This document shows positions 10,373 through 21,023 of a DNA stretch of 64,000 bases, piece by piece. Position 1 is the first letter of the stretch. Each line of letters begins with the position of its first letter. The position numbers were made by a program, and so were the translations under genes. The DNA comes from Streptomyces mexicanus (GTDB lineage: Bacteria > Actinomycetota > Actinomycetes > Streptomycetales > Streptomycetaceae), in assembly GCF_902506575.1 (NCBI RefSeq), contig NZ_LR732544.1, forward strand, positions 1,156,506-1,220,505. The letters are read 5' to 3'. Below the pieces are notes generated by a model, which was not told the origin of the DNA, did no database searches, and saw nothing but the letters and a program-made list of their open reading frames with translations.

Positions 10373-13042
10373 CTTCGCGGTCTCGGCGACGAGGCGCTCG
10401 ACGGCGTCCACGGCCTCGCCGACGGCGGCCGGGTTCTGGCCGCCGCCCTGGGCGACGTCCGGCTTGCCGCCACCGCCGCCGCCGAGGGTCTTGGCGGCGG
10501 TACGGACCAGGTCACCGGCCTTCAGGCCGCGCTCGCGGGCGGCCTCGTTGGTGGCGATGACCGTCAGCGGCTTGCCGTTGTTCACCGTGAACAGGGCGAC
10601 GACGGCGGCCCGGCCGCCCTGGATGCGGCCGCGCACGTCGAGGACCAGCTTGCGCAGGTCGTCGGCGGTCGTGCCGTCCGGAACCCGGCCGGTGACCAGG
10701 GCGACGCCCCGGACGTCCTTGGCGGACTCGGCGAGACCCGCGGCGGCCTGCAGCACCTTCTCGGCGCGGAACTTCTCGATCTCCTTCTCGGCGTCCTTCA
10801 GCTTGCCGAGCATCGAGGAGACCTTCTCCGGCAGCTCCTCCGGGCGGCCCTTGAGCAGCTCGGTGAGCTGGTTGACGACCGTGTGCTCGCGGGCGAGGAA
10901 GTTGTAGGCGTCCACTCCGACCAGGGCCTCGATCCGGCGCACACCCGAGCCGATGGAGGACTCGCCGAGCAGCTTCACCAGGCCCAGCTGGGCGGTGTTG
11001 TGCACGTGGGTGCCGCCGCACAGCTCCTTGGAGAAGTCGCCGATGGTCACCACGCGGACCCGCTCGCCGTACTTCTCGCCGAACTCGGCGATGGCGCCCT
11101 GCTTCTTGGCCTCGTCGATGCCCATGATCTCGGCGTGCACGTCGAGGTCGCGGGCGAGCACCTCGTTGATCTTCTGCTCGACGTCGGTCATCACCGTCTG
11201 CGGCACGGCGGAGGGGGAGCCGAAGTCGAAGCGGAAGCGGCCGGGCTGGTTCTCCGAACCGGCCTGGGCGGCCGTCGGGCCGAGCGCGTCGCGCAGGGCC
11301 TGGTGGGTGAGGTGCGTGGCCGAGTGGGCGCGGGCGATGGCCTTGCGGCGGCGGGCGTCGATCGAGGCGTGGGCCTTGGCACCGACCGTCACCTCGCCGA
11401 CCTGGACGACGCCCTTGTGGACGTACACGCCCGGCACCGGCTTCTGGCAGTCGCGGACCTCGATGACGGCGCCGGAGTCGACCTTGATGCGGCCGGTGTC
11501 ACCGATCTGGCCGCCGCCCTCGGCGTAGAACGGGGTGCGGTCCAGGACGACCTCGACCTCGTCGCCCTCGGTGGCGGCCGGCGAGGACACGCCGTCGACC
11601 AGCAGACCGACGATGGTGGACTCGCCCTCGGTGTCGGTGTAGCCGATGAAGTCGGTCTCGCCGGCGGTGTCCGCGATCTCGCGGTAGGCACCGAGGTCGG
11701 CGTGGCCGGTCTTCTTGGCCTGGGCGTCGGCCTTGGCGCGCTCCCGCTGCTCCTTCATCAGGCGGCGGAAGCCCTCCTCGTCCACGGCGAGGCCCTGCTC
11801 GGCGGCCATCTCCAGGGTGAGGTCGATCGGGAAGCCCCAGGTGTCGTGGAGCAGGAACGCCTTCTCGCCGGACAGCACCGTGCCACCGGAGGCCTTGGTC
11901 TCGGTGACGGCGGTGTCGAGGATGTTGGTGCCGGCCTTCAGCGTCTTCAGGAAGGCGTTCTCCTCGGCGAGGGCGACCTTCTCGATGCGCTCGCGGTCGG
12001 TGATCAGCTCCGGGTACTGCTGGCCCATCATGCCGATCACGGTGTCGATGAGGTCCTTGACGACCGGGCCGGTGGCGCCGAGCAGCCGCATGTTGCGGAT
12101 GGCGCGGCGCATGATGCGGCGCAGCACGTAGCCGCGGCCCTCGTTGCCGGGGGTGACGCCGTCGCCGATGAGCATCGTGGCGGTGCGCATGTGGTCGGTG
12201 ACCACGCGCAGGGACACGTCCGAGTCGTGGGCGTCGCCGTAGGCCACGCCGGTCAGCTCGGTGGCCTTCTTGATCACGGCCATGGAGGTGTCGATCTCGT
12301 ACATGTTCTGCACGCCCTGCAGAATCATGGCGAGCCGCTCCAAGCCGAGGCCGGTGTCGATGTTCTTGCTCGGCAGGTCCCCGAGGATCTCGAAGTTGTC
12401 CTTGCCGGTGCCCTCGCCGCGCTCGTACTGCATGAAGACCAGGTTCCAGATCTCCACGTACCGCTCGTCGTTGACGGCGGGGCCGCCCTCGACGCCGAAC
12501 TCCGGGCCGCGGTCGTAGTTGATCTCGGAGCAGGGGCCGCACGGGCCGGGCACGCCCATGGACCAGAAGTTGTCCTTCATGCCCAGGCGCTGGATGCGCT
12601 CGGCGGGCACGCCCACGACGTCGCGCCAGATCTGCTCGGCCTCGTCGTCGTCCTGGTAGACGGTGATCCAGAGCTTCTCCGGCTCCAGGCCGTAACCGCC
12701 CTTGTCCTGGGGGGTGGTGAGCAGCTCCCAGGCGAGCTTGATGGCGCCTTCCTTGAAGTAGTCGCCGAAGGAGAAGTTGCCGCACATCTGGAAGAACGTG
12801 CCGTGCCGCGTGGTCTTGCCGACCTCTTCGATGTCGGGCGTGCGCACGCACTTCTGCACGCTGGTGGCGCGCGGGAACGGCGGCTTGACCTCACCCAGGA
12901 AGTAGGGCTTGAAGGGCACCATGCCGGCCGGGACGAGGAGCAGAGTCGGGTCGTCCGCGATGAGCGACGCCGAAGGGACGACGGTGTGCCCGCGCTCCTC
13001 GAAGAAGCTCAGCCAGCGACGGCGGATCTCAGCCGACTCCAT
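10370..13042 (-). CDS. alaS: Alanyl-tRNA synthetase
   Basis: An 890-residue class II synthetase that charges tRNA-Ala. The N-terminal catalytic domain begins [19 protein letters not shown] and holds the class II motifs; the editing domain has the zinc-type [11 protein letters not shown] and CGGTHV motifs that clear Ser/Gly-tRNA-Ala; the C-terminal DHHA1-like domain ends at [10 protein letters not shown]. Length is normal. Its ATG overlaps the stop of the upstream DUF gene by one base (13042), so it is translated in a polycistron with it. Confidence 0.98.
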   Translation of the reverse strand: MESAEIRRRWLSFFEERGHTVVPSASLIADDPTLLLVPAGMVPFKPYFLGEVKPPFPRATSVQKCVRTPDIEEVGKTTRHGTFFQMCGNFSFGDYFKEGAIKLAWELLTTPQDKGGYGLEPEKLWITVYQDDDEAEQIWRDVVGVPAERIQRLGMKDNFWSMGVPGPCGPCSEINYDRGPEFGVEGGPAVNDERYVEIWNLVFMQYERGEGTGKDNFEILGDLPSKNIDTGLGLERLAMILQGVQNMYEIDTSMAVIKKATELTGVAYGDAHDSDVSLRVVTDHMRTATMLIGDGVTPGNEGRGYVLRRIMRRAIRNMRLLGATGPVVKDLIDTVIGMMGQQYPELITDRERIEKVALAEENAFLKTLKAGTNILDTAVTETKASGGTVLSGEKAFLLHDTWGFPIDLTLEMAAEQGLAVDEEGFRRLMKEQRERAKADAQAKKTGHADLGAYREIADTAGETDFIGYTDTEGESTIVGLLVDGVSSPAATEGDEVEVVLDRTPFYAEGGGQIGDTGRIKVDSGAVIEVRDCQKPVPGVYVHKGVVQVGEVTVGAKAHASIDARRRKAIARAHSATHLTHQALRDALGPTAAQAGSENQPGRFRFDFGSPSAVPQTVMTDVEQKINEVLARDLDVHAEIMGIDEAKKQGAIAEFGEKYGERVRVVTIGDFSKELCGGTHVHNTAQLGLVKLLGESSIGSGVRRIEALVGVDAYNFLAREHTVVNQLTELLKGRPEELPEKVSSMLGKLKDAEKEIEKFRAEKVLQAAAGLAESAKDVRGVALVTGRVPDGTTADDLRKLVLDVRGRIQGGRAAVVALFTVNNGKPLTVIATNEAARERGLKAGDLVRTAAKTLGGGGGGKPDVAQGGGQNPAAVGEAVDAVERLVAETAK

Positions 13043-13440
13043 CAGTGGTCCTCATTCCGGTTGTACGAGTACGTCGGGTACGTCGAGCCGTCGACGTACT
13101 TCGGGCTGTTGTGGTTCTCGATGGCGGCGTACCGCCGCGACGGGGCCGCGCCCTGCCCGAGCGCGGCCGAGCGCCTGGGGGCGGGGAGTTCGGGGTCGAC
13201 GGGGGCGTCGATGCCGAGCGCCTCGCCGAGTTCGGCCTCCCGCTGGGCCATGTTGTCGCGGACGTCGAGCGCGAAGCCGACCGCCCGGTCCTTGAGCCAC
13301 TGACCGGTCTCCAGCGCCTTGTTCGCCGCGGTGGCGGCGACGCTGTCGGGGGTCAGCTGCCTCAGCTTGCGGTTGACCTTGGTGGTGGCCCACACACCGG
13401 CGGCGACACCTGTGGTGAACCAGAACGTACGGCGGAACAT
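13042..13440 (-). CDS. Conserved actinobacterial protein (DUF6167-like)
   Basis: A 132-residue protein with a hydrophobic N terminus ([20 protein letters not shown]), a helical middle containing [13 protein letters not shown], and a polar Tyr/Asn-rich tail. The family is known only as a conserved Streptomyces protein always found beside alaS; I recall the name DUF6167 but cannot verify it. It is likely membrane-associated through its N terminus. Its stop overlaps the alaS start by one nucleotide, and the DUF948 gene lies 9 bp upstream, so the three form an operon. Confidence 0.8.
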   Translation of the reverse strand: MFRRTFWFTTGVAAGVWATTKVNRKLRQLTPDSVAATAANKALETGQWLKDRAVGFALDVRDNMAQREAELGEALGIDAPVDPELPAPRRSAALGQGAAPSRRYAAIENHNSPKYVDGSTYPTYSYNRNEDH

Positions 13441-13449
13441 CGCTAGTCC

Positions 13450-13890
13450 TTACTTCTCCCGGTTGTTCCGCTTCCCCCGCCGCGCGGCCGGGACGGTGCG
13501 GCCCACGATCACGGTACGCCTCGACGCCCGGGCGGGCACGTCCTCCTTGCGGGCGCCCAGCGCGCGGCGCACGCCGTAGCCGAAGGCGGCCACCTTGACC
13601 AGCGGGCCACCGAAGGTGGAGGCGACGGTGGTCGACAGCGCCGAGGCGTTGGAGGTGACCTCCTGCACGTCCGAGGCGATCGCGTCCACGCGGTCGATCT
13701 GGGTCTGCGCCGAGCGCACCGCCTGGGAGGCGTCGGCCAGCAGCGGAACGGCCTGCTCCGTCACCTCCGCCACGAGCTTGGTGGTGGCCTTGAGCGTCTG
13801 GGCCAGCCTCGCCAGCGCGACCGCGAGGAAGGAGACCAGGATCGCCCAGAACACGGCCACCAGGATCCCGGCCACCTCACCACCGGACAC
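13450..13890 (-). CDS. DUF948 membrane protein
   Basis: A roughly 146-residue DUF948 protein. After the proposed GTG start (13890) it begins SGGEVAGILVAVFWAIL, a transmembrane helix, followed by a long amphipathic helical segment typical of DUF948 (ATTKLVAEVTEQAVPLLAD) and a basic, Arg-rich C terminus (RRGKRNN). An in-frame upstream start at 13971 would add a poorly conserved 27-residue leader, so I prefer the shorter form. Role unknown; family members resemble chemotaxis or coiled-coil membrane proteins. It heads the operon that includes alaS. Confidence 0.8.
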   Translation of the reverse strand: MSGGEVAGILVAVFWAILVSFLAVALARLAQTLKATTKLVAEVTEQAVPLLADASQAVRSAQTQIDRVDAIASDVQEVTSNASALSTTVASTFGGPLVKVAAFGYGVRRALGARKEDVPARASRRTVIVGRTVPAARRGKRNNREK

Positions 13891-14098
13891 TGTGCGCACC
13901 CGCTCCCTGATACGTGCCTGAACTGTCCCGTGCCCGAACGCCCACGCGGCGTCGCGAGACATCGAGAACATCGAGAAAGTCGTGCACCGAGCCTATCGCG
14001 CCACGGCTGGGACTCCGTACCGGATTCCGGACCGGCGGGCGGGCGGATCCGGGGAGCGATTGTACGGACCGCATACGCTTCAGTACCCTCCGTGTCCC

Positions 14099-16351
14099 AT
14101 GCGAGACGCCATGCACGATCCCACGCCCGACTCGCCGCGTCCGGAGCACGGCCTGGACCCCTCCGCGGCGGGCACGGTGGGCGACCTCCCCGCGGAGCTC
14201 GACGCGTTCGTCGGCCGGACCGCCGAACTCGGCGCGCTGACACGGGCGCTGCGCTCCGCCCGGCTGGTCACGGTGACGGGCATGGGCGGGGTCGGCAAGA
14301 CGCGGCTGGCGCTGCGCGCGGCGGCACGGTGCGCGTCGTCGGCCCAGGGGGCGAGCGGCGGGGTCGGTCCGGCGCGGGGGCGGCCGCGCCCCTGGGCGTG
14401 GGTGGAGCTGGCGGCGCTGCGGGATCCCGGGCTCGTCGACCACGCCCTGCTGGGGGCGCTGGGCCTGACCGACCACACGATGCGGCCGCCGCGCCGCACG
14501 CTGCTGGAGCACCTGTCCGGCCGGCGGCTGCTGCTGGTGCTCGACGGGTTCGAGCACCTGGCCGAGGCGTGCGCCGAACTGGTGGCCGAGGTGCTGCGGC
14601 GGGCGCCGGGCGTGTCGGTGCTCGCCGTGGGCCGCAGACCGCTGGGGGTGGCCGGCGAGCGGCTGTTCCCGCTGGGGCCGCTGACCGAACAGGACGCGGT
14701 CCGCCTGCTGGCCGAGCGGGCCGCCCAGCAGGGGGTGAGCGTCGCGCGCGGGGACCGGGCGGTACGCGAGCTGTGCCGGCGCCTGGACGGCATTCCGCTG
14801 GCACTGGAACTGGCCGCGGCCCGGCTGCGGGCGCTCTCCCCCGACCGGCTGCTGGAACGGCTCGACGACCGGTTCCGACTGCTGACCGGCGGCGGCCCCG
14901 GCACTCTGCCCCGGCACCGCACGCTGCGCACCGCGATCGGCTGGAGCCACGAGCTGTGCACGCCCGCCGAACGGCTGCTGTGGGCGCGCCTTTCGGTGTT
15001 CACCGGTCCGTTCGACCTGGAGGCCGCCGAATACGTGTGCAGCGGCGACGGGCTGCCCGCCGACGACGTGCTGGACGGGCTCGGGGAACTGCTCGCGCAG
15101 TCCGTGGTGTGCCGCGAGGACACCCCGGCGGGCGTGCGCTACCGGATGCTGGACACCGTCCGCGCCTACGGCGCCGGCTGGCTGGCCGCGACGGGGGACA
15201 CCGACCGGCTGCGGCGCCGGCACCGCGACTGGTACCTGGGCCTGGCCACCTGGTGCGAGCTGGAGTGGTTCTCGCCCCGGCAGACGGAGGTGGCCACCCG
15301 GATCGAGGTCGAGCTGCCGAATCTGCGCGGCGCCCTGGAGTACTGCGTGACCCGGCCCGAGGAGGCGCATCTGGGCCAGTACCTCGCGGGCTGCCTGTGG
15401 TTCTGCTGGACCGGGTGCGGGCGGCTCGCGGAAGGCCGGCACTGGCTGACCCGCGCGGCGAACCTCGACGGCGGCCACGCGCCGTCCCGGCTGAAGGCGC
15501 TGACGGGGCTCGCCTATGTGGCGATCCTGCAGGGCGACACGGTGCCGGCCCTGGCCACGCTGGAGGAGTGCCGCCGCACCGCCGAGGACGCCGCAAGCGC
15601 GCGGGCGCTGGCCTACACCGAGCACCGCACCGGCTGTCTGGCCCTGGTCACGGACGACCTGGAGCGCGCGGAGACGCTGCTGCGCTCGGCGCTGCGGCGC
15701 TACGGGGAGCTGGGCGAACTCAACAGCGCCGTGCTCATGGGGCAGGTCGAGCTGGCGATGGCCCGCGCCTTCCAGGGCGATCTGCCGGAGGCGGTGCGGC
15801 TGTGCGAGGACGTCCGCCGGGTCTGCGAGGACCACGGGGAGCGCTGGAGTCGCGCGTACGCGCTGTACGTGCTGGCGTACGCGGCCTGGAGCGAGGACGA
15901 TCCGGCCGCCGCGCGGGCGCTGCTCGTGGAGTGCCTGGGCAGCGCGCACGGCTTCAACGACCTGCTGGGGTCGGTGCTGGCGCTGGAGCTGCTGGCCCTG
16001 GTCACCGTGTCCGAGGGGGACGCGGCGGAGGCGGCGCTGCTGCAGGGCGCGGCGGGCGCCCTGTGGCCGTCGGTGGGGCTGCGGCTGTTCGGTTCCGTGT
16101 ACTACAACGCCCCGCACGAGCTGTGCGAGGCGCGGGCGCGGGAGCAGCTGGGCGACGAGCGGTACGAGCGGTGCGTACGGGCGGGCGCGGAGCTGGACCG
16201 GGAGGCGGCGGTGGACCGGGCGCTGGGCCGGACGCGGGCCTCGGCCCCGGCACCGCTGCCGGCCCCGCGCCGGCCCGGACCGCGGCAGGGGGCGGACACG
16301 CGCGAGCCCGCCGCCTCGCCCGCCCACGGGGGCGGGGAGACGACGGGCTGA
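14099..16351 (+). CDS. STAND-type NTPase, AfsR/LuxR-family-like without DNA-binding domain
   Basis: A 750-residue protein. Residues 37-70 hold FVGRTAELGALTRALR and the P-loop GMGGVGKTR (61-69); Walker B is LLLVLDGFEHL; later come GIPLALELAAARLR and TLRTAIGWSHELC, all typical of the AfsR/SARP-type NB-ARC ATPases. The C-terminal half is TPR-like helical repeat. No helix-turn-helix is seen at either end, so it is a signalling ATPase lacking the usual SARP or LuxR output domain. ATG 14099 and ATG 14111 are both possible starts; an upstream in-frame start at 13982 lies in the promoter region. It is divergent from DUF948 and convergent with rpsD. Confidence 0.85.
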   Translation: MRDAMHDPTPDSPRPEHGLDPSAAGTVGDLPAELDAFVGRTAELGALTRALRSARLVTVTGMGGVGKTRLALRAAARCASSAQGASGGVGPARGRPRPWAWVELAALRDPGLVDHALLGALGLTDHTMRPPRRTLLEHLSGRRLLLVLDGFEHLAEACAELVAEVLRRAPGVSVLAVGRRPLGVAGERLFPLGPLTEQDAVRLLAERAAQQGVSVARGDRAVRELCRRLDGIPLALELAAARLRALSPDRLLERLDDRFRLLTGGGPGTLPRHRTLRTAIGWSHELCTPAERLLWARLSVFTGPFDLEAAEYVCSGDGLPADDVLDGLGELLAQSVVCREDTPAGVRYRMLDTVRAYGAGWLAATGDTDRLRRRHRDWYLGLATWCELEWFSPRQTEVATRIEVELPNLRGALEYCVTRPEEAHLGQYLAGCLWFCWTGCGRLAEGRHWLTRAANLDGGHAPSRLKALTGLAYVAILQGDTVPALATLEECRRTAEDAASARALAYTEHRTGCLALVTDDLERAETLLRSALRRYGELGELNSAVLMGQVELAMARAFQGDLPEAVRLCEDVRRVCEDHGERWSRAYALYVLAYAAWSEDDPAAARALLVECLGSAHGFNDLLGSVLALELLALVTVSEGDAAEAALLQGAAGALWPSVGLRLFGSVYYNAPHELCEARAREQLGDERYERCVRAGAELDREAAVDRALGRTRASAPAPLPAPRRPGPRQGADTREPAASPAHGGGETTG

Positions 16352-16362
16352 GGCGGTGGCCC

Positions 16363-16378
16363 GCCGACACCGGTCGGC
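16363..16378. terminator. Small hairpin between convergent genes
   Basis: A 6-bp stem GCCGAC/GTCGGC with a 4-nt loop in the 48-bp gap between the STAND ATPase and rpsD. It is weak, but it is the only terminator-like element there. Confidence 0.35.
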
Positions 16379-16399
16379 AGGCGTGGTGCCGCCGCTGGA

Positions 16400-17014
16400 T
16401 CAGCGGGCGTAGTACTCGACGACGAGCTGCTCGTCGCAGATCACCGGGATCTCCTTGCGGTTCGGCTCGCGGTCCAGGCGGAACGCCAGGGCCTTGAGGT
16501 TCACCTGCAGGTAGCGGGGGGTCTCGCCCTCGGGGGCGAAACCGCCCTCACGGGCGATCTGGAAGAGCGTCTTGTCCTTGGAGCGGTCGCGGACCTGGAC
16601 CACGTCGTCGGGGCGGACGCGGAAGGACGGCTTGTCGACCTTCTGGCCGTTGACCTGGATGTGGCCGTGGACGACCATCTGGCGGGCCTGGTAGATCGTG
16701 CGGGCGATGCCCGAACGCAGGACCAGCGCGTCGAGACGGCGCTCCAGCTCCACGATCAGAGCCTCACCGGTCTTGCCCTGGACCTTGGAGGCGCGCTCGT
16801 AGGCGCGCACCAGCTGGCGCTCGGAGATGTCGTACTGAGCGCGCAGGCGCTGCTTCTCCAGCAGACGGACCTTGTAGTCCGAGTTCTGCTTGCGGCCGCG
16901 GCCGTGCTCACCCGGCGGGTAGGGGCGGGCCTCGAAGTACTTGACGGCCTTCGGGGTCAGCGCGATGCCGAGGGCACGCGACTTCTTGACCTTGGGGCGG
17001 GACTGGTTCGCCAT
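16400..17014 (-). CDS. rpsD: 30S ribosomal protein S4
   Basis: A 204-residue S4, an early assembly protein that binds 16S rRNA. The N terminus ([16 protein letters not shown]) lacks the CxxC zinc-binding cysteines of the zinc form, so this is the zinc-independent variant. The S4 RNA-binding domain is clear ([36 protein letters not shown]). The start ATG 17014 has GAGGTG upstream. Unlike in many bacteria it is not in the alpha operon but stands alone, preceded by a 345-bp leader. Confidence 0.98.
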   Translation of the reverse strand: MANQSRPKVKKSRALGIALTPKAVKYFEARPYPPGEHGRGRKQNSDYKVRLLEKQRLRAQYDISERQLVRAYERASKVQGKTGEALIVELERRLDALVLRSGIARTIYQARQMVVHGHIQVNGQKVDKPSFRVRPDDVVQVRDRSKDKTLFQIAREGGFAPEGETPRYLQVNLKALAFRLDREPNRKEIPVICDEQLVVEYYAR

Positions 17015-17359
17015 GGAACCGAACACCTCGTGTTTCTGTGTGAATACGGCTTCACCAGGGTTAGGGGAGGTCGCATCCGCAGCCGGGGAAACCCGCGGGT
17101 CCGCTTCGGACCTGCCGGGCAGCCGCTCCCCTGGTCTGGGCACATACGTGCAGCACGCGAGTGGCCCACCGACCGCTCCCCGGCTGACGGGGGTGGTGGT
17201 GGGCTGCCCGCGACACCGTTCGACGGTGCGCGACGCTCCTGGATCCCCGCTGCCCTGCGGCGGTGGGGTTCCGGCTGGATGTCCCGCTCTGGTGGTGCCG
17301 GTTCCCCTTGCGGGGTCCCGGACACGGGACGCAGCGCTTTGCCGCAGTCTACAGGGTCC
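17015..17359. other. Non-coding leader between rarA and rpsD
   Basis: No gene is supported in these 345 bases. They must hold the rpsD promoter and a long 5' leader, both read leftward. A TAGACT -10-like hexamer occurs on the minus strand at 17346-17351 but has no good -35. I see no clear S4 autoregulatory structure that I could vouch for. Confidence 0.5.
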
Positions 17360-18715
17360 TCAGGACCGCTTTCGACCGAGGTGCCGGCGGGTCCACTCCA
17401 CCGCGTCCGCGTACCGCGCCTCGGCGCCGTGCCTGGTCGGGGTGTAGTACTCGCGGTTCTTCAGCGCGTCCGGGGCGTACTGCTGGGCCGCGATGCCCTC
17501 GGGCAGGTCGTGCGGGGAGACGTAGCCCTGCCCGTGCCCGAGTTTCGTGGCGCCCTTGTAGTGGCTGTCGCGCAGGTGCGGCGGGACGGGGCCGGCCCGG
17601 CCCTTGCGCACGTCCTCCCGGGCGGCGCCGATGGCGGGCGTCGCGGGGGTCGACTTCGGGGCCAGCGCGAGGGGGATGGGGGCGTGGCTGAGGGGGGGCG
17701 CGGCCTCCGGGAAGCCGATCATGGCGACGGCCTGGGCGGCGGCCACCGCGATCGGCAGCGCGTGGGGATCGGCGAGGCCGATGTCCTCACTGGCGGAGAT
17801 CATCAGCCGGCGGGCGATGAACCGGGGGTCCTCGCCGGCCTCGATCATGCGGGCCAGGTAGTGCAGGGCCGCGTCGACGTCGGAGCCGCGGATGGATTTG
17901 ATCAGGGCGCTGGCCACGTCGTAGTGCTGGTCGCCGTCGCGGTCGTACTTCACCGCGGCCCGGTCGACGGTCTCCTCCAGCGTGGTCAGGGCGATCTCGC
18001 TCTCGCCCTTGTCCAGGGCGGCGCCCGCGGCGGCCTCCAGGGCCGTCAGGGCGCGGCGGGCGTCACCGCCGGCGATGCGCAGCAGGTGGTCCTCGGTGTC
18101 CTCGGGGAGGGTGACGGCGGACTTCAGGCCGCGCTCGTCGGTCAGCGCCCGGCGCAGCAGGCCGCGGATGTCCTCGTCCGTGAGCGGCTCCAGGGTGAGC
18201 AGCAGGGAGCGGGACAGCAGCGGGGAGATGACCGAGAAGTACGGGTTCTCCGTGGTGGCGGCGATCAGGGTCACCCAGCGGTTCTCCACCGCCGGGAGCA
18301 GGGAGTCCTGCTGGGCCTTGCTGAAGCGGTGGATCTCGTCGAGGAACAGCACGGTCTCCTGGCCGTACCCGCCGGAGGCGCGGCGGGCGCCGTCGATGAC
18401 CGTACGGACCTCCTTCACGCCCGCGGTGATCGCCGACAGCTCCACGAAACGCTTGTTGGTGGCCTTGGAGACGACGTACGCCAGGGTCGTCTTGCCGGTG
18501 CCGGGCGGGCCCCACAGGATCACCGAGGAGGGTCCCGCCGGTCCCCCGGCGCCCTCGCCGACCAGCCGGCGCAGCGGCGAGCCGGGCTTGAGCAGGTGCT
18601 GCTGGCCCACCACCTCGTCGAGGGTGCGCGGGCGCATACGGACCGCCAGGGGGCTCGCGGCGGGGTCCTTCTCCTGGCGTTCTTCTGCTGCGGCGGTGAA
18701 CAGGTCGGGCTCCAC
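17360..18715 (-). CDS. rarA: Replication-associated recombination protein RarA (MgsA)
   Basis: A 451-residue AAA+ ATPase of the RarA/MgsA/WRNIP1 family, acting at stalled replication forks with SSB. Walker [10 protein letters not shown], Walker B FLDEIHRF, sensor-1 [10 protein letters not shown], and the family C-terminal block LALAPKS with GYVSPHD are all present. The start is GTG 18715. The N terminus begins [10 protein letters not shown], a typical SSB/clamp-contacting motif (DLF). Length is normal. It is transcribed toward rpsD. Confidence 0.95.
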   Translation of the reverse strand: MEPDLFTAAAEERQEKDPAASPLAVRMRPRTLDEVVGQQHLLKPGSPLRRLVGEGAGGPAGPSSVILWGPPGTGKTTLAYVVSKATNKRFVELSAITAGVKEVRTVIDGARRASGGYGQETVLFLDEIHRFSKAQQDSLLPAVENRWVTLIAATTENPYFSVISPLLSRSLLLTLEPLTDEDIRGLLRRALTDERGLKSAVTLPEDTEDHLLRIAGGDARRALTALEAAAGAALDKGESEIALTTLEETVDRAAVKYDRDGDQHYDVASALIKSIRGSDVDAALHYLARMIEAGEDPRFIARRLMISASEDIGLADPHALPIAVAAAQAVAMIGFPEAAPPLSHAPIPLALAPKSTPATPAIGAAREDVRKGRAGPVPPHLRDSHYKGATKLGHGQGYVSPHDLPEGIAAQQYAPDALKNREYYTPTRHGAEARYADAVEWTRRHLGRKRS

Positions 18716-18808
18716 GCTGAAACCCTATGGCACCGCACCGACAACCCGGCCGGGGCCGGGTGCCTCTCGCCCGTCAGGTGCCCCGAGCCGCCTCGGGCGG
18801 TCGGGCTG

Positions 18809-19465
18809 TCAGGCCCAGAGGCTGCTGCCCCAGCGGGTCAGGACGAGCATGGCGATGACACCGGTGTGCGTGACCGGGATGACCCAGGTGAACTCCTCGA
18901 GGAAGTTCTTCACCGCGCGCGGCGCGGGCAGGAAGTCGTTGCGGATGTTGAACGAGGTCACATACCAGAACATGGTGAGCGTGGCGACCCAGGCCAGCGA
19001 GCACCACAGGCACAGCGCGTTGATCCGGTACAGCGACTGGAACTGCAGCCAGGTGACGAAGCAGACGCCGAAGAGCGTGCCGAAGTTGAACGTCAGCCAG
19101 TACCAGCGCGGGAAGCGGGCGCGGGCGAGCAGGCTCATGCCGACGCAGATGACGATGCCGTAGCAGACCAGGCCGAGCATGGGGTTGGGGAACCCGAAGA
19201 CGGCGGCCTGCTTGCTCTCCATGACGCTGCCGCAGGAGACGATCGGATTGAGGCTGCAGGCCGGGGTGAAGGTCTTGCCGGCGACCTTGGCCTCGAGGAT
19301 CTTCTGCTTGTCGATCGTGATGACCCAGGCGGCGAGCAGTCCGGCCGCACCGGTGATCACCAGCAGCAGGGCGAAGGCGCGGCTGCCGCCCGCGGTGCGC
19401 GGCCCGGCCACCGCGCGCTCCGGTTCGGGTTCCGTGGAGACGTCCTTGACTGTCGTCTTGCTCAT
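18809..19465 (-). CDS. VKOR-family disulfide-forming membrane protein
   Basis: A 218-residue polytopic protein of the vitamin K epoxide reductase family, which in actinobacteria replaces DsbB and re-oxidises a DsbA-like partner with menaquinone. The loop cysteines are C70 and C78 (in ACSLNPIVSC) and the redox CxxC is C152/C155 (CLWC). About five hydrophobic helices are visible. The N-terminal 25 residues are charged and cytoplasmic. A start at ATG 19465 fits the MSKTTVKD N terminus. A thiol oxidoreductase of DsbA type is encoded far away at 56391-56918, but it has no signal peptide. Confidence 0.93.
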   Translation of the reverse strand: MSKTTVKDVSTEPEPERAVAGPRTAGGSRAFALLLVITGAAGLLAAWVITIDKQKILEAKVAGKTFTPACSLNPIVSCGSVMESKQAAVFGFPNPMLGLVCYGIVICVGMSLLARARFPRWYWLTFNFGTLFGVCFVTWLQFQSLYRINALCLWCSLAWVATLTMFWYVTSFNIRNDFLPAPRAVKNFLEEFTWVIPVTHTGVIAMLVLTRWGSSLWA

Positions 19466-19696
19466 CACGCCGATTCCGTCGGTTGGGGGTCGGACCTGCT
19501 TCGGGCAGGGCCATTGTGCCGCACGCGCGCGCGGGTGCACCGTTCGATCGTCATAAGGACGTACGCGCAGCGGGCGCCGGGCGCTCGGTTCCGGACAGCG
19601 TTCGCACCAGGACAGCGGACGGACGGTGTGGGGCGGACCGGGCCGCGCGGCCGTCAAGCCGGTACGCGGCCGACCAGCCCATGGGGTGATCCACGG

Positions 19697-19743
19697 GCCG
19701 GGGCGGGGGCCGGGCGCTGCACGCCGCACGGCCCCGCCCCGGC
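19697..19743. terminator. hisS terminator hairpin
   Basis: A GC-rich inverted repeat (left arm 19697-19711, right arm 19730-19743, one bulged G) sits just beyond the hisS stop at 19750. It is the likely terminator of the leftward hisS transcript. Confidence 0.65.
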
Positions 19744-19749
19744 ACCGCC

Positions 19750-21012
19750 TCAGCCCAGCCTCGACTCCAGCTCGGCCACGATCTCGTTGACGCCGATGGC
19801 CACCTGCTCGCCGGACTCCATGTCCTTGAGCTGGACGACGCCGTCGGCCAGGTCGCGCTCGCCGGCGACCAGGGTGTAGCGGGCGCCGCTGCGGTTGGCG
19901 TTCTTCATGGCGCCCTTGAGGCCCTTGTGGCCGTAGGAGAAGTCCGCCGCGATACCGACCTTGCGCAGTTCGGTGACCTTGGCGAACAGCACCCGGCGCG
20001 CCTCCTCGCCGAGCGGGACGGCGAACACGCTGGTGGTGGCGGGCAGTTCGAGTTCGACGCCCTCCGCCTGCAGGGCCAGCACGGTGCGGTCCACGCCCAG
20101 GGCCCAGCCCACCGAGGGCAGCGCGGGGCCGCCGATCATCTCCGACAGCCCGTCGTAGCGGCCGCCGCCGCCCACCGCGGACTGCGAGCCGAGGCCGTCG
20201 TGGACGAACTCGAAGGTGGTGCGGGTGTAGTAGTCCAGGCCCCGCACCAGCTTGGGGTCGTCCTCGAAGGAGACGCCGGCCGCGGTGATCAGCTCGCGGA
20301 CCTCCTCGTGGTACGCCTTGCAGGCGTCGCACAGGTAGTCACGCAGCAGCGGGGCGCCGGTCAGCTGCTTCTGGACCGACTCGCGCTTGTCGTCGAGGAC
20401 CCGCAGCGGGTTGATCTCGATCCGGCGGCGGGTGTCGTCGTCCAGGTCCAGGCCGCGCAGGAAGTCCTGCAGGGCGGACCGGTAGACCGGACGGCACTCC
20501 TTGTCGCCCAGGCTGTTGAGCAGGATGCGGAAGGTGCGCAGGCCCAGCGAGCGGTACGCCTGGTCGGCGAGGATGATCAGCTCGGCGTCCAGCGCCGGGT
20601 CCTCCGCGCCGATCGCCTCGGCGCCGACCTGGGAGAAGTGGCGGTAGCGGCCCTTCTGCGGGCGCTCGTAGCGGTAGTACGAGCCGGAGTACCACAGCTT
20701 GACCGGCAGGTTGCCCGCCTTGTGGAGGTTGGCCTCCAGGGCGGCGCGCAGCACGGAGGCGGTGCCCTCGGGGCGCAGCGCCAGCTTGTCGCCGCCCTTG
20801 GTCTCGAAGGCGTACATCTCCTTGGTCACGATGTCGGTGGACTCACCGACACCGCGCGCGAACAGCTCGACGTTCTCGAAGCCGGGCGTCTCGATGTAGC
20901 CGTAGCCGGAGTTGCGCAGCGGGGCGGCGATCGCCTCGCGGACCGCGAGGTACTGGGCGGAGTCCGGCGGGATCAGGTCGTACGTGCCCTTGGGGGCCTT
21001 GAAGGTGCTCAC
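19750..21012 (-). CDS. hisS: Histidyl-tRNA synthetase
   Basis: A 420-residue class II histidyl-tRNA synthetase. Starts GTG 21012 ([15 protein letters not shown]). Motif 1/2 regions include [14 protein letters not shown] and [16 protein letters not shown]; the histidine-binding [12 protein letters not shown] and motif 3 ([13 protein letters not shown]) are present, then an anticodon-binding domain. The upstream metallo-beta-lactamase gene ends 11 bp before the start, so the two genes are co-transcribed; the same pairing occurs in Mycobacterium. Confidence 0.98.
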   Translation of the reverse strand: MSTFKAPKGTYDLIPPDSAQYLAVREAIAAPLRNSGYGYIETPGFENVELFARGVGESTDIVTKEMYAFETKGGDKLALRPEGTASVLRAALEANLHKAGNLPVKLWYSGSYYRYERPQKGRYRHFSQVGAEAIGAEDPALDAELIILADQAYRSLGLRTFRILLNSLGDKECRPVYRSALQDFLRGLDLDDDTRRRIEINPLRVLDDKRESVQKQLTGAPLLRDYLCDACKAYHEEVRELITAAGVSFEDDPKLVRGLDYYTRTTFEFVHDGLGSQSAVGGGGRYDGLSEMIGGPALPSVGWALGVDRTVLALQAEGVELELPATTSVFAVPLGEEARRVLFAKVTELRKVGIAADFSYGHKGLKGAMKNANRSGARYTLVAGERDLADGVVQLKDMESGEQVAIGVNEIVAELESRLG

Positions 21013-21023
21013 GAAGCCTCTCG

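Noticed and set aside
9800..13303. Plus-strand open frame of 1167 codons opposite alaS
   Set aside because: It is antisense to a complete alaS and results from high GC at third positions; the composition (His, Val, Leu, Gly-rich) is typical of shadow frames.
13877..16327. Minus-strand open frame of 816 codons opposite the STAND ATPase
   Set aside because: Shadow frame of a complete gene on the plus strand, with Arg/Gln/Pro-rich composition.
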